A program made the translations under genes and the position numbers. The notes below the pieces were generated by a model. It saw nothing but the letters and a program-made list of their open reading frames with translations. It did not search any database and was not told where the DNA came from. Source: Flavobacterium sp. (GTDB lineage: Bacteria > Bacteroidota > Bacteroidia > Flavobacteriales > Flavobacteriaceae). Taken from it: 64,000 nt of DNA. Positions 25,799 to 34,179 of the stretch are shown here, piece by piece (within the stretch, counting starts at the first letter, position 1; every line of letters starts with the position of its first letter). Location: NCBI GenBank assembly GCA_029946065.1, contig JAQSDU010000014.1, positions 429,260 through 493,259 of the forward strand, written 5' to 3'.

Positions 25799-26524
25799 AT
25801 GAAAAAATTATTGTTATTACTGCTTATTGTTCCAGCCATAAGCTCGGCACAACTTAAAAGTCTTGTTAAAAAAGCCAAATCAAAAGTTACGGCAATTGCT
25901 CCTGCAAACGCTACCGGACTTGATATCGCGGCAGGTTTAAAGGAAGCCTTGAACAAAGGCGTAACCGAACAAGTCACCAAATTAACCGCCGTTGACGGGT
26001 TTTATAAAAACGAAGCCGTGAAAATTTTAATGCCTGCAGAATTGCAAAAAGTCGATAAAGCATTGCGCAGAATGGGATTGGGTAGCTTGGCCGACGATGG
26101 TATAAAATCATTGAACCGCGCTGCCGAAGATGCTGTAAAAGAAGCTACGCCAATTTTCGTGAACGCCATTACCAGCATGACCATTACCGACGCAAAAGGT
26201 ATTTTAATGGGCAGCGATAATTCTGCTACGACTTATTTGCAAACGAATACGACAACGGCTTTGTATGGAAAATTCAGTCCGGTTGTACAGGAATCTATCG
26301 GAAAAGTGGGAGCAGATAAAATCTGGGCATCGATAATTACTAAATACAATTCTATTCCATTGGTGAGTAAAGTCAATCCTGATATCACAGATTATGTTAC
26401 GAACAAAGCCCTTGAAGGTGTTTTTAAGATGATTACCGTAGAAGAAAAAAACATTCGGGCAAAACTGGATTCAAGAACTTCTGATTTATTGAAGAAGGTT
26501 TTTGCTTTGCAGGATAAGAAATAG
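25799..26524 (+). CDS. DUF4197 domain protein (secreted copy)
   Basis: A 241-residue exported protein with a signal peptidase I site (ISSAQLK, about residue 17). Nearly the whole mature protein is the DUF4197 domain (about 35-241), starting with GLKEALNKG and including DGFYKNEAVKILMP and KYNSIPLVSKVNP. The fold is mostly helical; the function is unknown. It is about 70 percent similar by eye to the next gene, a tandem duplicate. The first copy ends in a normal signal peptide, while the second has a lipobox. Confidence 0.88.
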   Translation: MKKLLLLLLIVPAISSAQLKSLVKKAKSKVTAIAPANATGLDIAAGLKEALNKGVTEQVTKLTAVDGFYKNEAVKILMPAELQKVDKALRRMGLGSLADDGIKSLNRAAEDAVKEATPIFVNAITSMTITDAKGILMGSDNSATTYLQTNTTTALYGKFSPVVQESIGKVGADKIWASIITKYNSIPLVSKVNPDITDYVTNKALEGVFKMITVEEKNIRAKLDSRTSDLLKKVFALQDKK

Positions 26525-26540
26525 TCGGCAGAAACCAGTT

Positions 26541-26575
26541 CATAGATGAGAGTGTTATAACCATCTATGAGAGTG
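26541..26575. repeat. Short repeat between the two DUF4197 genes
   Basis: ATGAGAGTG occurs at 26546-26554 and 26567-26575 (21-bp period), and CATAGAT at 26541-26547 pairs with ATCTATG at 26563-26569. It may be a trace of the duplication junction. No function is assigned. Confidence 0.3.
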
Positions 26576-26611
26576 CGGATGCAGCCCGCAAAATTTCAAA
26601 AAAAAATAATT

Positions 26612-27331
26612 ATGAAAAAAACTGTTACAACATTAGCCATATTCCTATTTGTTTTCCTGTTCTCAGGTTGTGCCGAATTGCAGCAAATTGCTAGCCAATA
26701 TCCGATTGCCGGAGCGCTCGGTAACGCAGATATTGCAGCAGGATTAAAGGAAGCACTCAACAACGGAATTTCAAAACAAGTAAGCAAACTTACCGCAACC
26801 GACGGATTTTATAAAAATGAAGCCGTAAAAATTTTATTGCCCGCAGAATTACAAAAAGTCGATAAAACCCTAAGGAATATCGGTTTGTCAAGTCTTGCAG
26901 ACGAAGGGCTAAAAGTTTTGAATCGCGCCGCCGAAGGTGCCGTAAAAGAAGCTACGCCAATTTTTGTAGACGCCGTCAAGAACATGACTTTTACCGATGC
27001 CAAAAATATCCTTTTAGGAAGCGATAATTCTGCCACGTTATACCTTCAAAATTCTACATCTACGGCATTGTACAGCAAATTTAGTCCGGTTGTAAAAACA
27101 TCTTTGGATAAGGTAGGCGCAGATAAAGTTTGGGCAAAAATCATCACAAAATACAATTCGATTCCATTGGTCAATAAAGTGAACCCTGATTTAAAAGACT
27201 ATGTTACGAATGAAGCGCTAAAAGGCGTTTTCAAAATGGTTGCCGTTGAAGAAAAAGATATTCGCACGAATTTAAATGCAAGAACCTCGGATTTATTGCA
27301 ACGGGTTTTTGCGTTACAAGATAATAAGTAG
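26612..27331 (+). CDS. DUF4197 lipoprotein (tandem copy)
   Basis: A 239-residue lipoprotein: MKKTVTTLAIFLFVFLFSGC ends in a lipobox Cys (residue 20). The start at 26612 was chosen for that signal; the open frame upstream lacks one. The rest is a DUF4197 domain matching the previous gene along its full length, including DGFYKNEAVKILLP and the final TSDLLxxVFALQDxK. The two copies therefore encode an anchored and a soluble form of the same domain. The biochemical role is unknown. Confidence 0.88.
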   Translation: MKKTVTTLAIFLFVFLFSGCAELQQIASQYPIAGALGNADIAAGLKEALNNGISKQVSKLTATDGFYKNEAVKILLPAELQKVDKTLRNIGLSSLADEGLKVLNRAAEGAVKEATPIFVDAVKNMTFTDAKNILLGSDNSATLYLQNSTSTALYSKFSPVVKTSLDKVGADKVWAKIITKYNSIPLVNKVNPDLKDYVTNEALKGVFKMVAVEEKDIRTNLNARTSDLLQRVFALQDNK

Positions 27332-27449
27332 TAATCAGTGTTCTGTTCCTGTTTTAAATTTCAATTCCAACACTAAAAACTAATTTTACGACAATCATAA
27401 CAAATAAATAACAGCACCTTAACATATTGACTTTTAAAAAATTACGATA

Positions 27450-27528
27450 TTTGCATTATAATAATACAATATATTTGGTTTGGTTAGTTAGAGTTAAAAG
27501 AGCTAGAACATTTGTTTTGGCTCTTTTT
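27450..27528 (+). ncRNA. Possible short transcript or leader with terminator
   Basis: In the non-coding gap 27332-27637, TTTG at 27450-27453, a 16-bp spacer and a perfect TATATTTG at 27470-27477 form a promoter. A terminator hairpin follows at 27496-27528 (arms AAAAGAGCTAGAAC and GTTTTGGCTCTTTT with two G-U pairs, then Ts). A transcript from about 27483 would be some 45-50 bases, mostly hairpin. Alternatively the hairpin ends the DUF4197 transcript, or it is an attenuator for the small gene downstream. Confidence 0.35.
27496..27528 (+). terminator. Hairpin terminator downstream of the DUF4197 pair
   Basis: A 14-bp stem with a 4-base loop (27510-27513) and a T-rich 3' side. No gene is immediately upstream: the last stop is at 27331. 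Confidence 0.7.
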
Positions 27529-27614
27529 GTTTTGTGTAAACTTTTAAACAATGGCTGTTTATAATTTAACGATAATCTTAACAAAAAATAATGATTATTT
27601 AGCTTTCGGATTTT

Positions 27615-27622
27615 TAAGTTTG
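27615..27622 (+). promoter_or_regulatory. -7 element before the small acidic ORF
   Basis: TAAGTTTG is a perfect TAnnTTTG 15 bases before the ATG at 27638. It favours the 45-residue form of the ORF over the 74-residue form starting at 27551. No -33 box is clear. Confidence 0.4.
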
Positions 27623-27637
27623 CAAAAAAACTGCAAC

Positions 27638-27775
27638 ATGTCTGGATTATTGAATGAAAAGAAAGAAGTTGAAAAACTTCAAAATGAATATAAAAAACTA
27701 GCCGAAATTAACTTCGAAACCCTTGAAGTACCTGTTTTGCAAGAAGAACTTGTTTTAGAAGACTGCGAATCATAA
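27638..27775 (+). CDS. Small hypothetical protein
   Basis: A 45-residue acidic protein (MSGLLNEKKEVEKLQNEY at the N-terminus, EELVLEDCES at the C-terminus), probably one helix with a possible short coiled coil. An in-frame ATG at 27551 would give 74 residues, but the promoter element at 27615-27622 lies inside that longer reading, so the shorter form is preferred. Its stop overlaps the 3' end of the convergent BtuF-like gene by 6 bases. No family is recognised. Confidence 0.4.
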   Translation: MSGLLNEKKEVEKLQNEYKKLAEINFETLEVPVLQEELVLEDCES

Positions 27776-28576
27776 ACGATTGTGCAGCTTCTTGAAATAA
27801 TCAAAAGCTTTTAAAATCCGACTTCCATACCACGAGAACATTTCGCCGTCCACAAAAACCATTTTGGCGTGGTGTGTATTCCTGCCAATTTCAAATGCGT
27901 CTTCTTCCTTAAAAGGATAAGGCTCCGAAGATAAAAACACAATTTCTGGATCGCCCTGGATACGCATCTTTTGAATGATGACTTCGGGATAACGGCCGGA
28001 AACACGTGGATTGTTGTCGTAGATGTTTTCGAAATGGTTCAGTTTGAGCATTTCATTAATAAAATTATCCGAACCCGCAACCATATAAGGGTTTTTCCAA
28101 ATGAAATAAGCAACTTTCTTAACCGGAATCACTTTCACAAACTGTTGAAAATCTTGGTACGCAAATTCGATCTTATCGGTCCATTTTTGCGCTTCTGTTC
28201 TTTTATTAAAGAGCTTTCCGAATTGGGCAATCATCTCCAAATTATCTTCTATCGTTATGATATTGGTAACCCAAACCGTAGCAATTTCTTGTAAAGTCGC
28301 AACAATTTCGGGTGTATTTTCTTCTTTATTGCAAATGATAATATCCGGTTTCAACAACCTAATTTTCTCAAAATGGACTTTTTTTGTGCCACCAACTATT
28401 TTTTTAGTTGATTTAAAATGAAAAGGATGCACACAGAATTTGGTAATACCGATGATGCTTTCTTCCAAACCGAGTTCGTATAATAGTTCCGTTTGCGAAG
28501 GCACTAAAGAAATGATGCGTTTCGGCGTTGTTTGAAAAGCATGAGAAGCTCCGAGTTGGTCGATAAAAACAGGCAT
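27770..28576 (-). CDS. BtuF-like metal/corrinoid substrate-binding protein
   Basis: A 268-residue protein of the helical-backbone metal-receptor type (class III periplasmic binding protein). Two Rossmann-like lobes are visible: PKRIISLVPSQTELLYELGL with the FCVHP segment near residues 18-50, and a C-terminal lobe ending in VDGEMFSWYG. Family members bind vitamin B12, haem or siderophores for an ABC importer. There is no signal peptide when started at MPVFIDQ, and no permease or ATPase is nearby, so an orphan cytoplasmic or unusual role is likely. Start 28576 was chosen for the conserved N-terminus and the promoter. Confidence 0.85.
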   Translation of the reverse strand: MPVFIDQLGASHAFQTTPKRIISLVPSQTELLYELGLEESIIGITKFCVHPFHFKSTKKIVGGTKKVHFEKIRLLKPDIIICNKEENTPEIVATLQEIATVWVTNIITIEDNLEMIAQFGKLFNKRTEAQKWTDKIEFAYQDFQQFVKVIPVKKVAYFIWKNPYMVAGSDNFINEMLKLNHFENIYDNNPRVSGRYPEVIIQKMRIQGDPEIVFLSSEPYPFKEEDAFEIGRNTHHAKMVFVDGEMFSWYGSRILKAFDYFKKLHNRL

Positions 28577-28584
28577 ATTTAAAA

Positions 28585-28625
28585 TTTGTCCAAAATTAAA
28601 CAAACAAAGTTTAAATTTGTTCAAA
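28585..28625. promoter_or_regulatory. Overlapping divergent promoters, BtuF-like gene and rlmH
   Basis: On the plus strand TTTG (28585-28588), 23 bp, then TAAATTTG (28612-28619) points to rlmH. On the minus strand TTTG (28625-28622), 23 bp, then TAATTTTG (28598-28591) points to the binding-protein gene. Both -7 elements match perfectly and the two promoters interleave on the same 41 bp, so they probably compete. Confidence 0.6.
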
Positions 28626-28663
28626 GTTTACGCCCAACCAACTTTAAATATTAAACTTTTTTC

Positions 28664-29137
28664 ATGAACATCAAACTCATCGCCATCGGCAAAACCGACA
28701 ATAAAAATCTGCAATCATTGATTGATGATTACACCAAACGGCTGTCATTTTACATCAAATTTGATTTGGAAATTATTCCGGATCTCAAGAATGTCAAGAA
28801 TTTATCCGAAAGCCAACAAAAGGAAAAAGAAGGCGAGTTGATTCTGTCCAAAATTACGGCAACAGACCAATTGGTTTTACTCGATGAAAATGGAAAAACC
28901 TTTTCAAGTATTGCTTTTTCGGATGAATTACAAAAGAAAATGAACTCCGGAATCAAGACTTTGGTGTTTGTAATTGGTGGTCCCTATGGTTTTTCAGAAA
29001 CGGTTTATACCAAAGCCTACGGAAAGATTTCGCTTTCGCAGATGACATTCTCACATCAAATGGTCAGGTTATTTTTTATTGAACAATTGTACCGTGGATA
29101 TACGATTTTGCGGAATGAACCTTATCATCATCAATGA
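28664..29137 (+). CDS. rlmH: 23S rRNA pseudouridine-1915 N3-methyltransferase
   Basis: A 157-residue SPOUT-family methyltransferase that methylates N3 of pseudouridine 1915 in helix 69 of 23S rRNA. The knotted SAM-binding C-terminus is intact, with FVIGGPYGFS, LSQMTFSHQMVR and the final ILRNEPYHH. The length is typical. Its 3' end overlaps the convergent folP by 7 bases. Confidence 0.96.
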   Translation: MNIKLIAIGKTDNKNLQSLIDDYTKRLSFYIKFDLEIIPDLKNVKNLSESQQKEKEGELILSKITATDQLVLLDENGKTFSSIAFSDELQKKMNSGIKTLVFVIGGPYGFSETVYTKAYGKISLSQMTFSHQMVRLFFIEQLYRGYTILRNEPYHHQ

Positions 29138-29961
29138 TCCGTGTTCAGTTGATCAAACAATGTAATGCATTCGACCGCTTCTTTTACATCATGAACGCGG
29201 AGGATTTTAGCCCCTTTTGACAATGCTAAAGTATTGAGCACAGTTGTGCCGTTTAAGGCATTTTCGGCATTCGTTCCAAGCGCTTTATAGATCATTGATT
29301 TTCTTGAAATACCAGCTAAAATTGGCAATTCGAGCATTTGGAATAATTCCATTTTTTGTAAAACTTCGTAATTCTGTGCTAAAGTTTTCGCAAATCCAAA
29401 TCCCGGATCAATGATAATGTCATTAATTCCAAAGCTTCTGGCTAAATTTACTTTTTCCGAAAAATAAAACAACATTTCTTTTACAATATTCTCATAGTGC
29501 GCAAGCGATTGCATCGTTTTTGGCGTGCCTTTCATGTGCATCATAATATACGGAACTTTAAGTTTTGCTACCGTCTCTATCATTTTTTCATCCAGGTTTC
29601 CTGCTGAAATATCGTTGATGATTGCCGCGCCGTTTTCAATACAGGATTTTGCGATATTGCTTCGAAAAGTATCTATCGAAAGTAAAATATCAGGGAAATT
29701 TTTGAGCAATAAATCCACAACCGGTAGGATTCGTGATAATTCTTCTTGTTCCGAAACAAATTCGGCGTTCGGCTTACTCGAATAGGCACCAATATCAATA
29801 AAATGAGCACCTTCCGACAACATTTTTTCTACCCGAAGTAACAATTCTTGCGCTGATTTATATTTTCCACCATCGAAAAAAGAATCCGGAGTGGCGTTTA
29901 AAATCCCCATGACTTTCGGAATTGTCAAATCGATAAGTTGTCCTTTACAGTTGACGGTCAT
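29131..29961 (-). CDS. folP: Dihydropteroate synthase
   Basis: A 276-residue TIM-barrel enzyme that joins 6-hydroxymethyl-dihydropterin pyrophosphate and p-aminobenzoate in folate synthesis, the target of sulfonamides. Signatures are MGILNATPDSFFDGG (loop 1) and IIDPGFGFAKT (pterin site), with SIDTFRSN between them. It is divergent from the DUF1599 gene, an arrangement common in flavobacteria. Convergent overlap with rlmH means the two mRNAs share 7 bases. Confidence 0.96.
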   Translation of the reverse strand: MTVNCKGQLIDLTIPKVMGILNATPDSFFDGGKYKSAQELLLRVEKMLSEGAHFIDIGAYSSKPNAEFVSEQEELSRILPVVDLLLKNFPDILLSIDTFRSNIAKSCIENGAAIINDISAGNLDEKMIETVAKLKVPYIMMHMKGTPKTMQSLAHYENIVKEMLFYFSEKVNLARSFGINDIIIDPGFGFAKTLAQNYEVLQKMELFQMLELPILAGISRKSMIYKALGTNAENALNGTTVLNTLALSKGAKILRVHDVKEAVECITLFDQLNTDH

Positions 29962-30040
29962 TGCGGGCGTTGGGTTTTAGGTTTTGGGTGTTGGTTTAGA
30001 GTTTTTGACTTTTGACTTTCCACTTTCGACTATTTAATTT
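29962..30040. repeat. Low-complexity and dispersed repeat upstream of folP
   Basis: A G/T-rich stretch (GTTGGGTTTTAGGTTTTGGG) is followed by TTTTGACTTTTGACTTTCC and CACTTTCGAC, similar to the short repeat at 1724-1742. No gene is present. Confidence 0.35.
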
Positions 30041-30070
30041 TCCTTTAAGCAAACTCCAAAAAATAATTCC

Positions 30071-30078
30071 TATTTTTG
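30071..30078 (+). promoter_or_regulatory. -7 element of the DUF1599 gene
   Basis: TATTTTTG, a perfect TAnnTTTG, 28 bases before the ATG at 30107. A TTTA at 30044-30047 may be a weak -33 box. Confidence 0.45.
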
Positions 30079-30106
30079 AGGCAATTTGATACAAAGATAC
30101 ACTGAA

Positions 30107-30649
30107 ATGAGCAATACTTCTCAGGAATATGATAAGGTTATCGCGATTTGTCGCCAACTTTACAGCAATAAAATGACCGATTACGGCAGTGCATGGCGCA
30201 TTTTACGACTGCCATCACTAACCGACCAAATTTTCATAAAAGCGCAACGCATCCGTAGTTTGCAGGAAAATGAAATCCGTAAAGTGGATGAAGACGAAAC
30301 CGGAGAATTTATCGGCATCATCAATTATTCGATCATGGCTTTGATCCAATTGGAGTTGGGCGTTGCAGACCAACCGGATTTGAGTGTTGAAAAAGCAACC
30401 GCTTTATACGACGAAAAAATCAGGATGACCAAAGAACTCATGGAAAACAAAAACCATGATTACGGTGAAGCTTGGCGCGACATGCGTGTTAGTTCCTTAA
30501 CCGATTTGATTCTGCAGAAATTATTACGCGTCAAACAAATTGAAGACAACAAAGGCAAAACTTTGGTATCGGAAGGTATCGATGCCAATTATCAGGATAT
30601 GATAAATTATGCTGTTTTTGCTTTGATTTTAATCGAGAAAAACGAATAA
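30107..30649 (+). CDS. DUF1599 domain protein
   Basis: A 180-residue soluble protein with two tandem DUF1599 repeats: one at about 8-85 (NKMTDYGSAWRILRLPSLTDQIFIKAQRIR) and one at about 95-178 (NKNHDYGEAWRDMRVSSLTDLILQKLLRVK). The repeated HDYGxAWRxxRxxSLTD signature is the family hallmark. The family (Pfam PF07659, I believe also called a nucleotide-modification-associated domain) has no confirmed reaction. The start 30107 replaces an upstream TG-rich extension. The DoxX/thioredoxin gene follows after about 105 bases. Confidence 0.88.
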   Translation: MSNTSQEYDKVIAICRQLYSNKMTDYGSAWRILRLPSLTDQIFIKAQRIRSLQENEIRKVDEDETGEFIGIINYSIMALIQLELGVADQPDLSVEKATALYDEKIRMTKELMENKNHDYGEAWRDMRVSSLTDLILQKLLRVKQIEDNKGKTLVSEGIDANYQDMINYAVFALILIEKNE

Positions 30650-30754
30650 AAACGAATAAAAAATATAAAACATGAATTTTTTTTCCTGGCGACAGCGCAA
30701 TCACCATGAATTAGAATGCTCTTTTGTCGGAATTACAAAATAAAAAATACAACT

Positions 30755-31855
30755 ATGACTACCCAAACAAAAAAATATCTCGCCTGGACGATCCGAATTA
30801 TAATCGCTGTTCTTTTTGTGCTTTCTGCTGTTGCGAAACTTTCAAAAGGACATTTATTGGATTCACCCTATTTTGCGATTTCTACATTCGAAATGAAGCA
30901 GCTTATTCCAATGGGATTTTCCGAAGGTTTTGCGCCCTATTTTTCGCGTATTTTAATCGGAATTGAATTGGCTTTGGGTTTTTTAATCTTACAGAATAAT
31001 TTTTTAAAGAAGTTTCTTATTCCCGTTACAATTGCGCTTTTGGCTGTTTTTGTCGGGCATTTAACTTATGTAACTTTTTTAAGCGGTGGCAATAGCGGTA
31101 ACTGCGGTTGTTTTGGTGAATTGCTTCCAATGACACCCATTGAAGCGATTATCAAGAATGTTGTAGCGATAATTTTGCTTGTGGTTTTGTTGTATCTGCT
31201 TCCGAAAAACAACGAACGAAACGGCAATTTCTGGGTTTTGACCACCGGATTGTTTGCATTTATACTAGTTGTTTTTATGCTGGCGCCAATACAACCAGCT
31301 GCAGAAGTGGCCGTTGAAACTCCTGAAACACAACAAACCGAATTCGAAAAACAAATCATACCGTCATCAGATACGCTCACTAACCAAGCACCAGAAATCA
31401 AAAAAGATACTGTAAAAGAGGAAGCACCAAAAGTCGTTGCCGAACCTGCCAAACACAAATCAGGAAACGCACAATATTTTGCAGATATAGATAAAGGTAA
31501 AAAAGCATTATGCTATTTCGTTCCTGGTTGCGACCATTGCCGCGAAGCTGCGAAAGAACTGACAGAAATGAAAAAGAAAGACAAAAATTTTCCAGACATC
31601 AGGATTATTTTCATGAACGAAGAATCCGATTTGATTCCGGATTTCTTCAAAGCTGCAGGGGCAGAATATCCATACAAAATCATAGAGATCATTCCGTTTT
31701 GGAAAGCTTTAGGACAGCAACGTGATACGCCTGGCGTGAAATATTTATGGAATGGCAACGAATATGTTTATTATGACGGCATTGGCGCCAATAAATTCAA
31801 CGCAGAAGCTTTTCATGCGTTAACGAAGAAACCGTTTGCTGAGTTCAAAAAATAG
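30755..31855 (+). CDS. DoxX/MauE membrane protein fused to a thioredoxin-like domain
   Basis: A 366-residue protein. The first about 170 residues contain five or six membrane helices of the DoxX/MauE type, including the GNCGCFGELLPMTP stretch with its paired Cys, typical of methylamine-utilisation MauE relatives that pass electrons to periplasmic disulfide chemistry. A Pro/Glu-rich linker (about 185-240) leads to a thioredoxin-fold domain (about 245-366) with a CDHC motif. The protein is probably an inner-membrane thiol-redox component. Downstream tlpA-like and tpiA genes keep this order in many flavobacteria, here interrupted by the CotH gene. Confidence 0.82.
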   Translation: MTTQTKKYLAWTIRIIIAVLFVLSAVAKLSKGHLLDSPYFAISTFEMKQLIPMGFSEGFAPYFSRILIGIELALGFLILQNNFLKKFLIPVTIALLAVFVGHLTYVTFLSGGNSGNCGCFGELLPMTPIEAIIKNVVAIILLVVLLYLLPKNNERNGNFWVLTTGLFAFILVVFMLAPIQPAAEVAVETPETQQTEFEKQIIPSSDTLTNQAPEIKKDTVKEEAPKVVAEPAKHKSGNAQYFADIDKGKKALCYFVPGCDHCREAAKELTEMKKKDKNFPDIRIIFMNEESDLIPDFFKAAGAEYPYKIIEIIPFWKALGQQRDTPGVKYLWNGNEYVYYDGIGANKFNAEAFHALTKKPFAEFKK

Positions 31856-31887
31856 TTATTTCTTAATATGTTTTGAGGCCTCGCACC

Positions 31888-31916
31888 TTTGCGAGATATA
31901 ATTTTTTGTCTCGCAA
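31888..31916. terminator. Bidirectional terminator, DoxX and CotH genes
   Basis: TTTGCGAGA and TCTCGCAA arms around a T-rich loop, with A/T runs on both sides. It lies between the convergent genes. Confidence 0.65.
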
Positions 31917-31929
31917 GCCGCAATTTTTT

Positions 31930-34002
31930 TTAATGCACTACAGCAATCTTCATAATCTTCAATACCGAATTACCATCAAAAATTTTACAGGTATAAATGC
32001 CATTCGCAAAAGTAGATACTTTCAATATAGTACCATCGATAAGCGATTCTTGCTTCAAAATTGATTTGCCTGTACTATCAAAAACTTCAATATTTACTTT
32101 CTGACTAAGGCTTTTATTAGAAAAATTTAGGTAATCTTTTGTCGGATTGGGATACAATCCAATGTTGTCATAAAAATTGTCATCATTCACTACCAAAGTA
32201 CAGTCCGTGAGGTCACCAGGCATATTGGTGTCCAACCATAGAACCCTTAAATGTATCCAATCTTTGAATTTTGTGATTTCTTCTGCAAATGTATCAGGAT
32301 CCTGCTCTACTTCCGGCGTTCCGGTATTTAGTCCGAGGTTGCCCCATTTTTCAAAATGGCGTGCCTGTGCTGCATTCAACAATAAAGCATTCGCATCTAT
32401 ATAATTATTGATAGCTATATCACTGAGTATTGTTGACCGAAAATACGTCCAGCGGCATTTTAGTTTGTTACAGAATACCGGATCTTGTAGCAACCTAACA
32501 TACCAACCCGGCGAATTCACGTCGGGACCACAATCGTTGATCAGATGTGCCCATCCTGAGCCATCAGTCGCAGCGAAAATACTGCACTCCGGAATATTCT
32601 TCCACGCCCAATCGAAATCCCAAACCGGACCGGCTTTTAATTTTGAAATGGCTGTTGGCGTATCGATATCTTTGTTAAAATAACTACTCTTTTTGAATCC
32701 ATCGTTGTTCCGCGACAATTCATTAATAATAAAATAATCTACAAACGAATCTGTGTCGAGGTATTTGTTATAGCCCGTCAAAGGATTAGAAAAATTATTG
32801 CTATACAAAGCAGTTTCCAAATCATTAATAAAAGTTTGGACGTAGGATTTTTGTGCTACTGTGATATCTTCGGGTTTCGGATAATCATAAACCAAATGCA
32901 CGTCGAGTTCAGGATGGTCTATCGGATGGTAATTGAGCAACCAACTATTATTACTGTCCCAATAATCATTCTTAATAATATAACCGCCGGTGACGTTTAT
33001 TCCAGTATTTTCAGTTGTCAATAATTTTGCAATATCCACGCGGTTATTATCACGCTTGATATTTTCCATCAACATATAAACGCCTTGGTAACTTCCGTTC
33101 AAAACCACCTCACAATATTTGCTGCGTGTAGCATAGTGCCCCATCTGCTCAAACAAGGAATATGCCATCGTATTGCGCATAAAAACCTTGTCGTTATAAT
33201 TGGAAATCAGCAGCCAGTCGTGTTCTTCCGGCATTCCCAACAGCGAAACATTCAGTTCTGCGAGTGCGGCATCGCGGGTTTCGAACTTGTATGGTTTTTG
33301 CGGCAATCCTTGTGAAAAATTGCCACGAAGTTCAATTCCGATATTGCCATTGAAATTATTTGGCGCATCTGTGATGTAATTGATTTGGCCTTCTCCATTG
33401 TCAATAATTCCCATTGTTCCGTCGATTTTTGGTTCATCCGGAATCGGAACATTATCGGTATCAATAATCACGATGGGAAGATTCGACGAGGTAAAAACAA
33501 ATGGAACACTTGCATTGGACGCAAAATAAATACTCCAGCTATTGACAGTTCCTGTATCAGCATCTGGATATGTATCATGGATTCTGAGTTGCCATTGCCC
33601 GTTGCCATTTTGTCCATTGTTGACATTACCTATAGTTTCCTGAGGTTTGAAAGTACCTGTAAATGGTGGTGATGCATTGTTGATTGGCATTGCCGCCGAC
33701 ATATTAAGGCAGGTATTGAAAAAATTATGTCCTGAACCGCCAACTCCTGAAAACAAATTGATGGTTGTTCCGTCCGGAGCGATTAATTCAACATTTAAAT
33801 CGGAATCGTAAGTATGTGAAATATTGAGACAAACTTGCACTAAACCAAGCGAAGCATTGAGATTTCCAGACAGTCCTGTAACGCTGGCGGTGTAATAATT
33901 ATAAGCACCATCATCCGAAATACCACCAGAACTGCCATTAAAATTCTGTGACAACATCGAAAACGAACAAAAAATGACCAGTAAAAAAGTAATTTTTTTC
34001 AT
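31930..34002 (-). CDS. CotH kinase-family surface protein with P-domain and T9SS sorting domain
   Basis: A 690-residue secreted protein: a signal peptide (FSMLSQN, about residue 18), a proprotein-convertase P-like domain (about 20-160, with DLNVELIAPDGT and GTVNSWSIYF), a CotH domain (about 180-580; LRGNFSQGLPQKPYKFETRD, then VFMRNTMAYSL and PVWDFDWAWKN near the end), and a type A T9SS domain (about 615-690, LYPNPTKDYL to FANGIYTCKI). CotH proteins in spores phosphorylate coat proteins; the role in bacteroidete surface CotH proteins is unknown. The start at 34002 gives the signal peptide. Confidence 0.88.
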   Translation of the reverse strand: MKKITFLLVIFCSFSMLSQNFNGSSGGISDDGAYNYYTASVTGLSGNLNASLGLVQVCLNISHTYDSDLNVELIAPDGTTINLFSGVGGSGHNFFNTCLNMSAAMPINNASPPFTGTFKPQETIGNVNNGQNGNGQWQLRIHDTYPDADTGTVNSWSIYFASNASVPFVFTSSNLPIVIIDTDNVPIPDEPKIDGTMGIIDNGEGQINYITDAPNNFNGNIGIELRGNFSQGLPQKPYKFETRDAALAELNVSLLGMPEEHDWLLISNYNDKVFMRNTMAYSLFEQMGHYATRSKYCEVVLNGSYQGVYMLMENIKRDNNRVDIAKLLTTENTGINVTGGYIIKNDYWDSNNSWLLNYHPIDHPELDVHLVYDYPKPEDITVAQKSYVQTFINDLETALYSNNFSNPLTGYNKYLDTDSFVDYFIINELSRNNDGFKKSSYFNKDIDTPTAISKLKAGPVWDFDWAWKNIPECSIFAATDGSGWAHLINDCGPDVNSPGWYVRLLQDPVFCNKLKCRWTYFRSTILSDIAINNYIDANALLLNAAQARHFEKWGNLGLNTGTPEVEQDPDTFAEEITKFKDWIHLRVLWLDTNMPGDLTDCTLVVNDDNFYDNIGLYPNPTKDYLNFSNKSLSQKVNIEVFDSTGKSILKQESLIDGTILKVSTFANGIYTCKIFDGNSVLKIMKIAVVH

Positions 34003-34150
34003 AGAAGAAAGATTAAAATCAGTTGCGCCTTCTGGTATTTGCAAAAATCAAATATAGATAAAAATGCATTTCGCTTAACATTGAATTAACATACGCAATT
34101 AGAAGCAAAATATTTAATAAATCTTTAGGAAACTTTGTATTTTAGCGGTG

Positions 34151-34158
34151 TAAATTTG
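34151..34158 (+). promoter_or_regulatory. -7 element of the tlpA-like/tpiA operon
   Basis: TAAATTTG, a perfect TAnnTTTG, 21 bases before the ATG at 34180. TTTG at 34134-34137 is only 13 bp away, shorter than usual. Confidence 0.45.
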
Positions 34159-34179
34159 TAGGATAAAATAAAATTAAAA

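Noticed and set aside
27551..27637. N-terminal extension of the small ORF at 27638 (74-residue form)
   Set aside because: A perfect promoter -7 element (27615-27622) lies inside the extension, so the shorter form is more likely.
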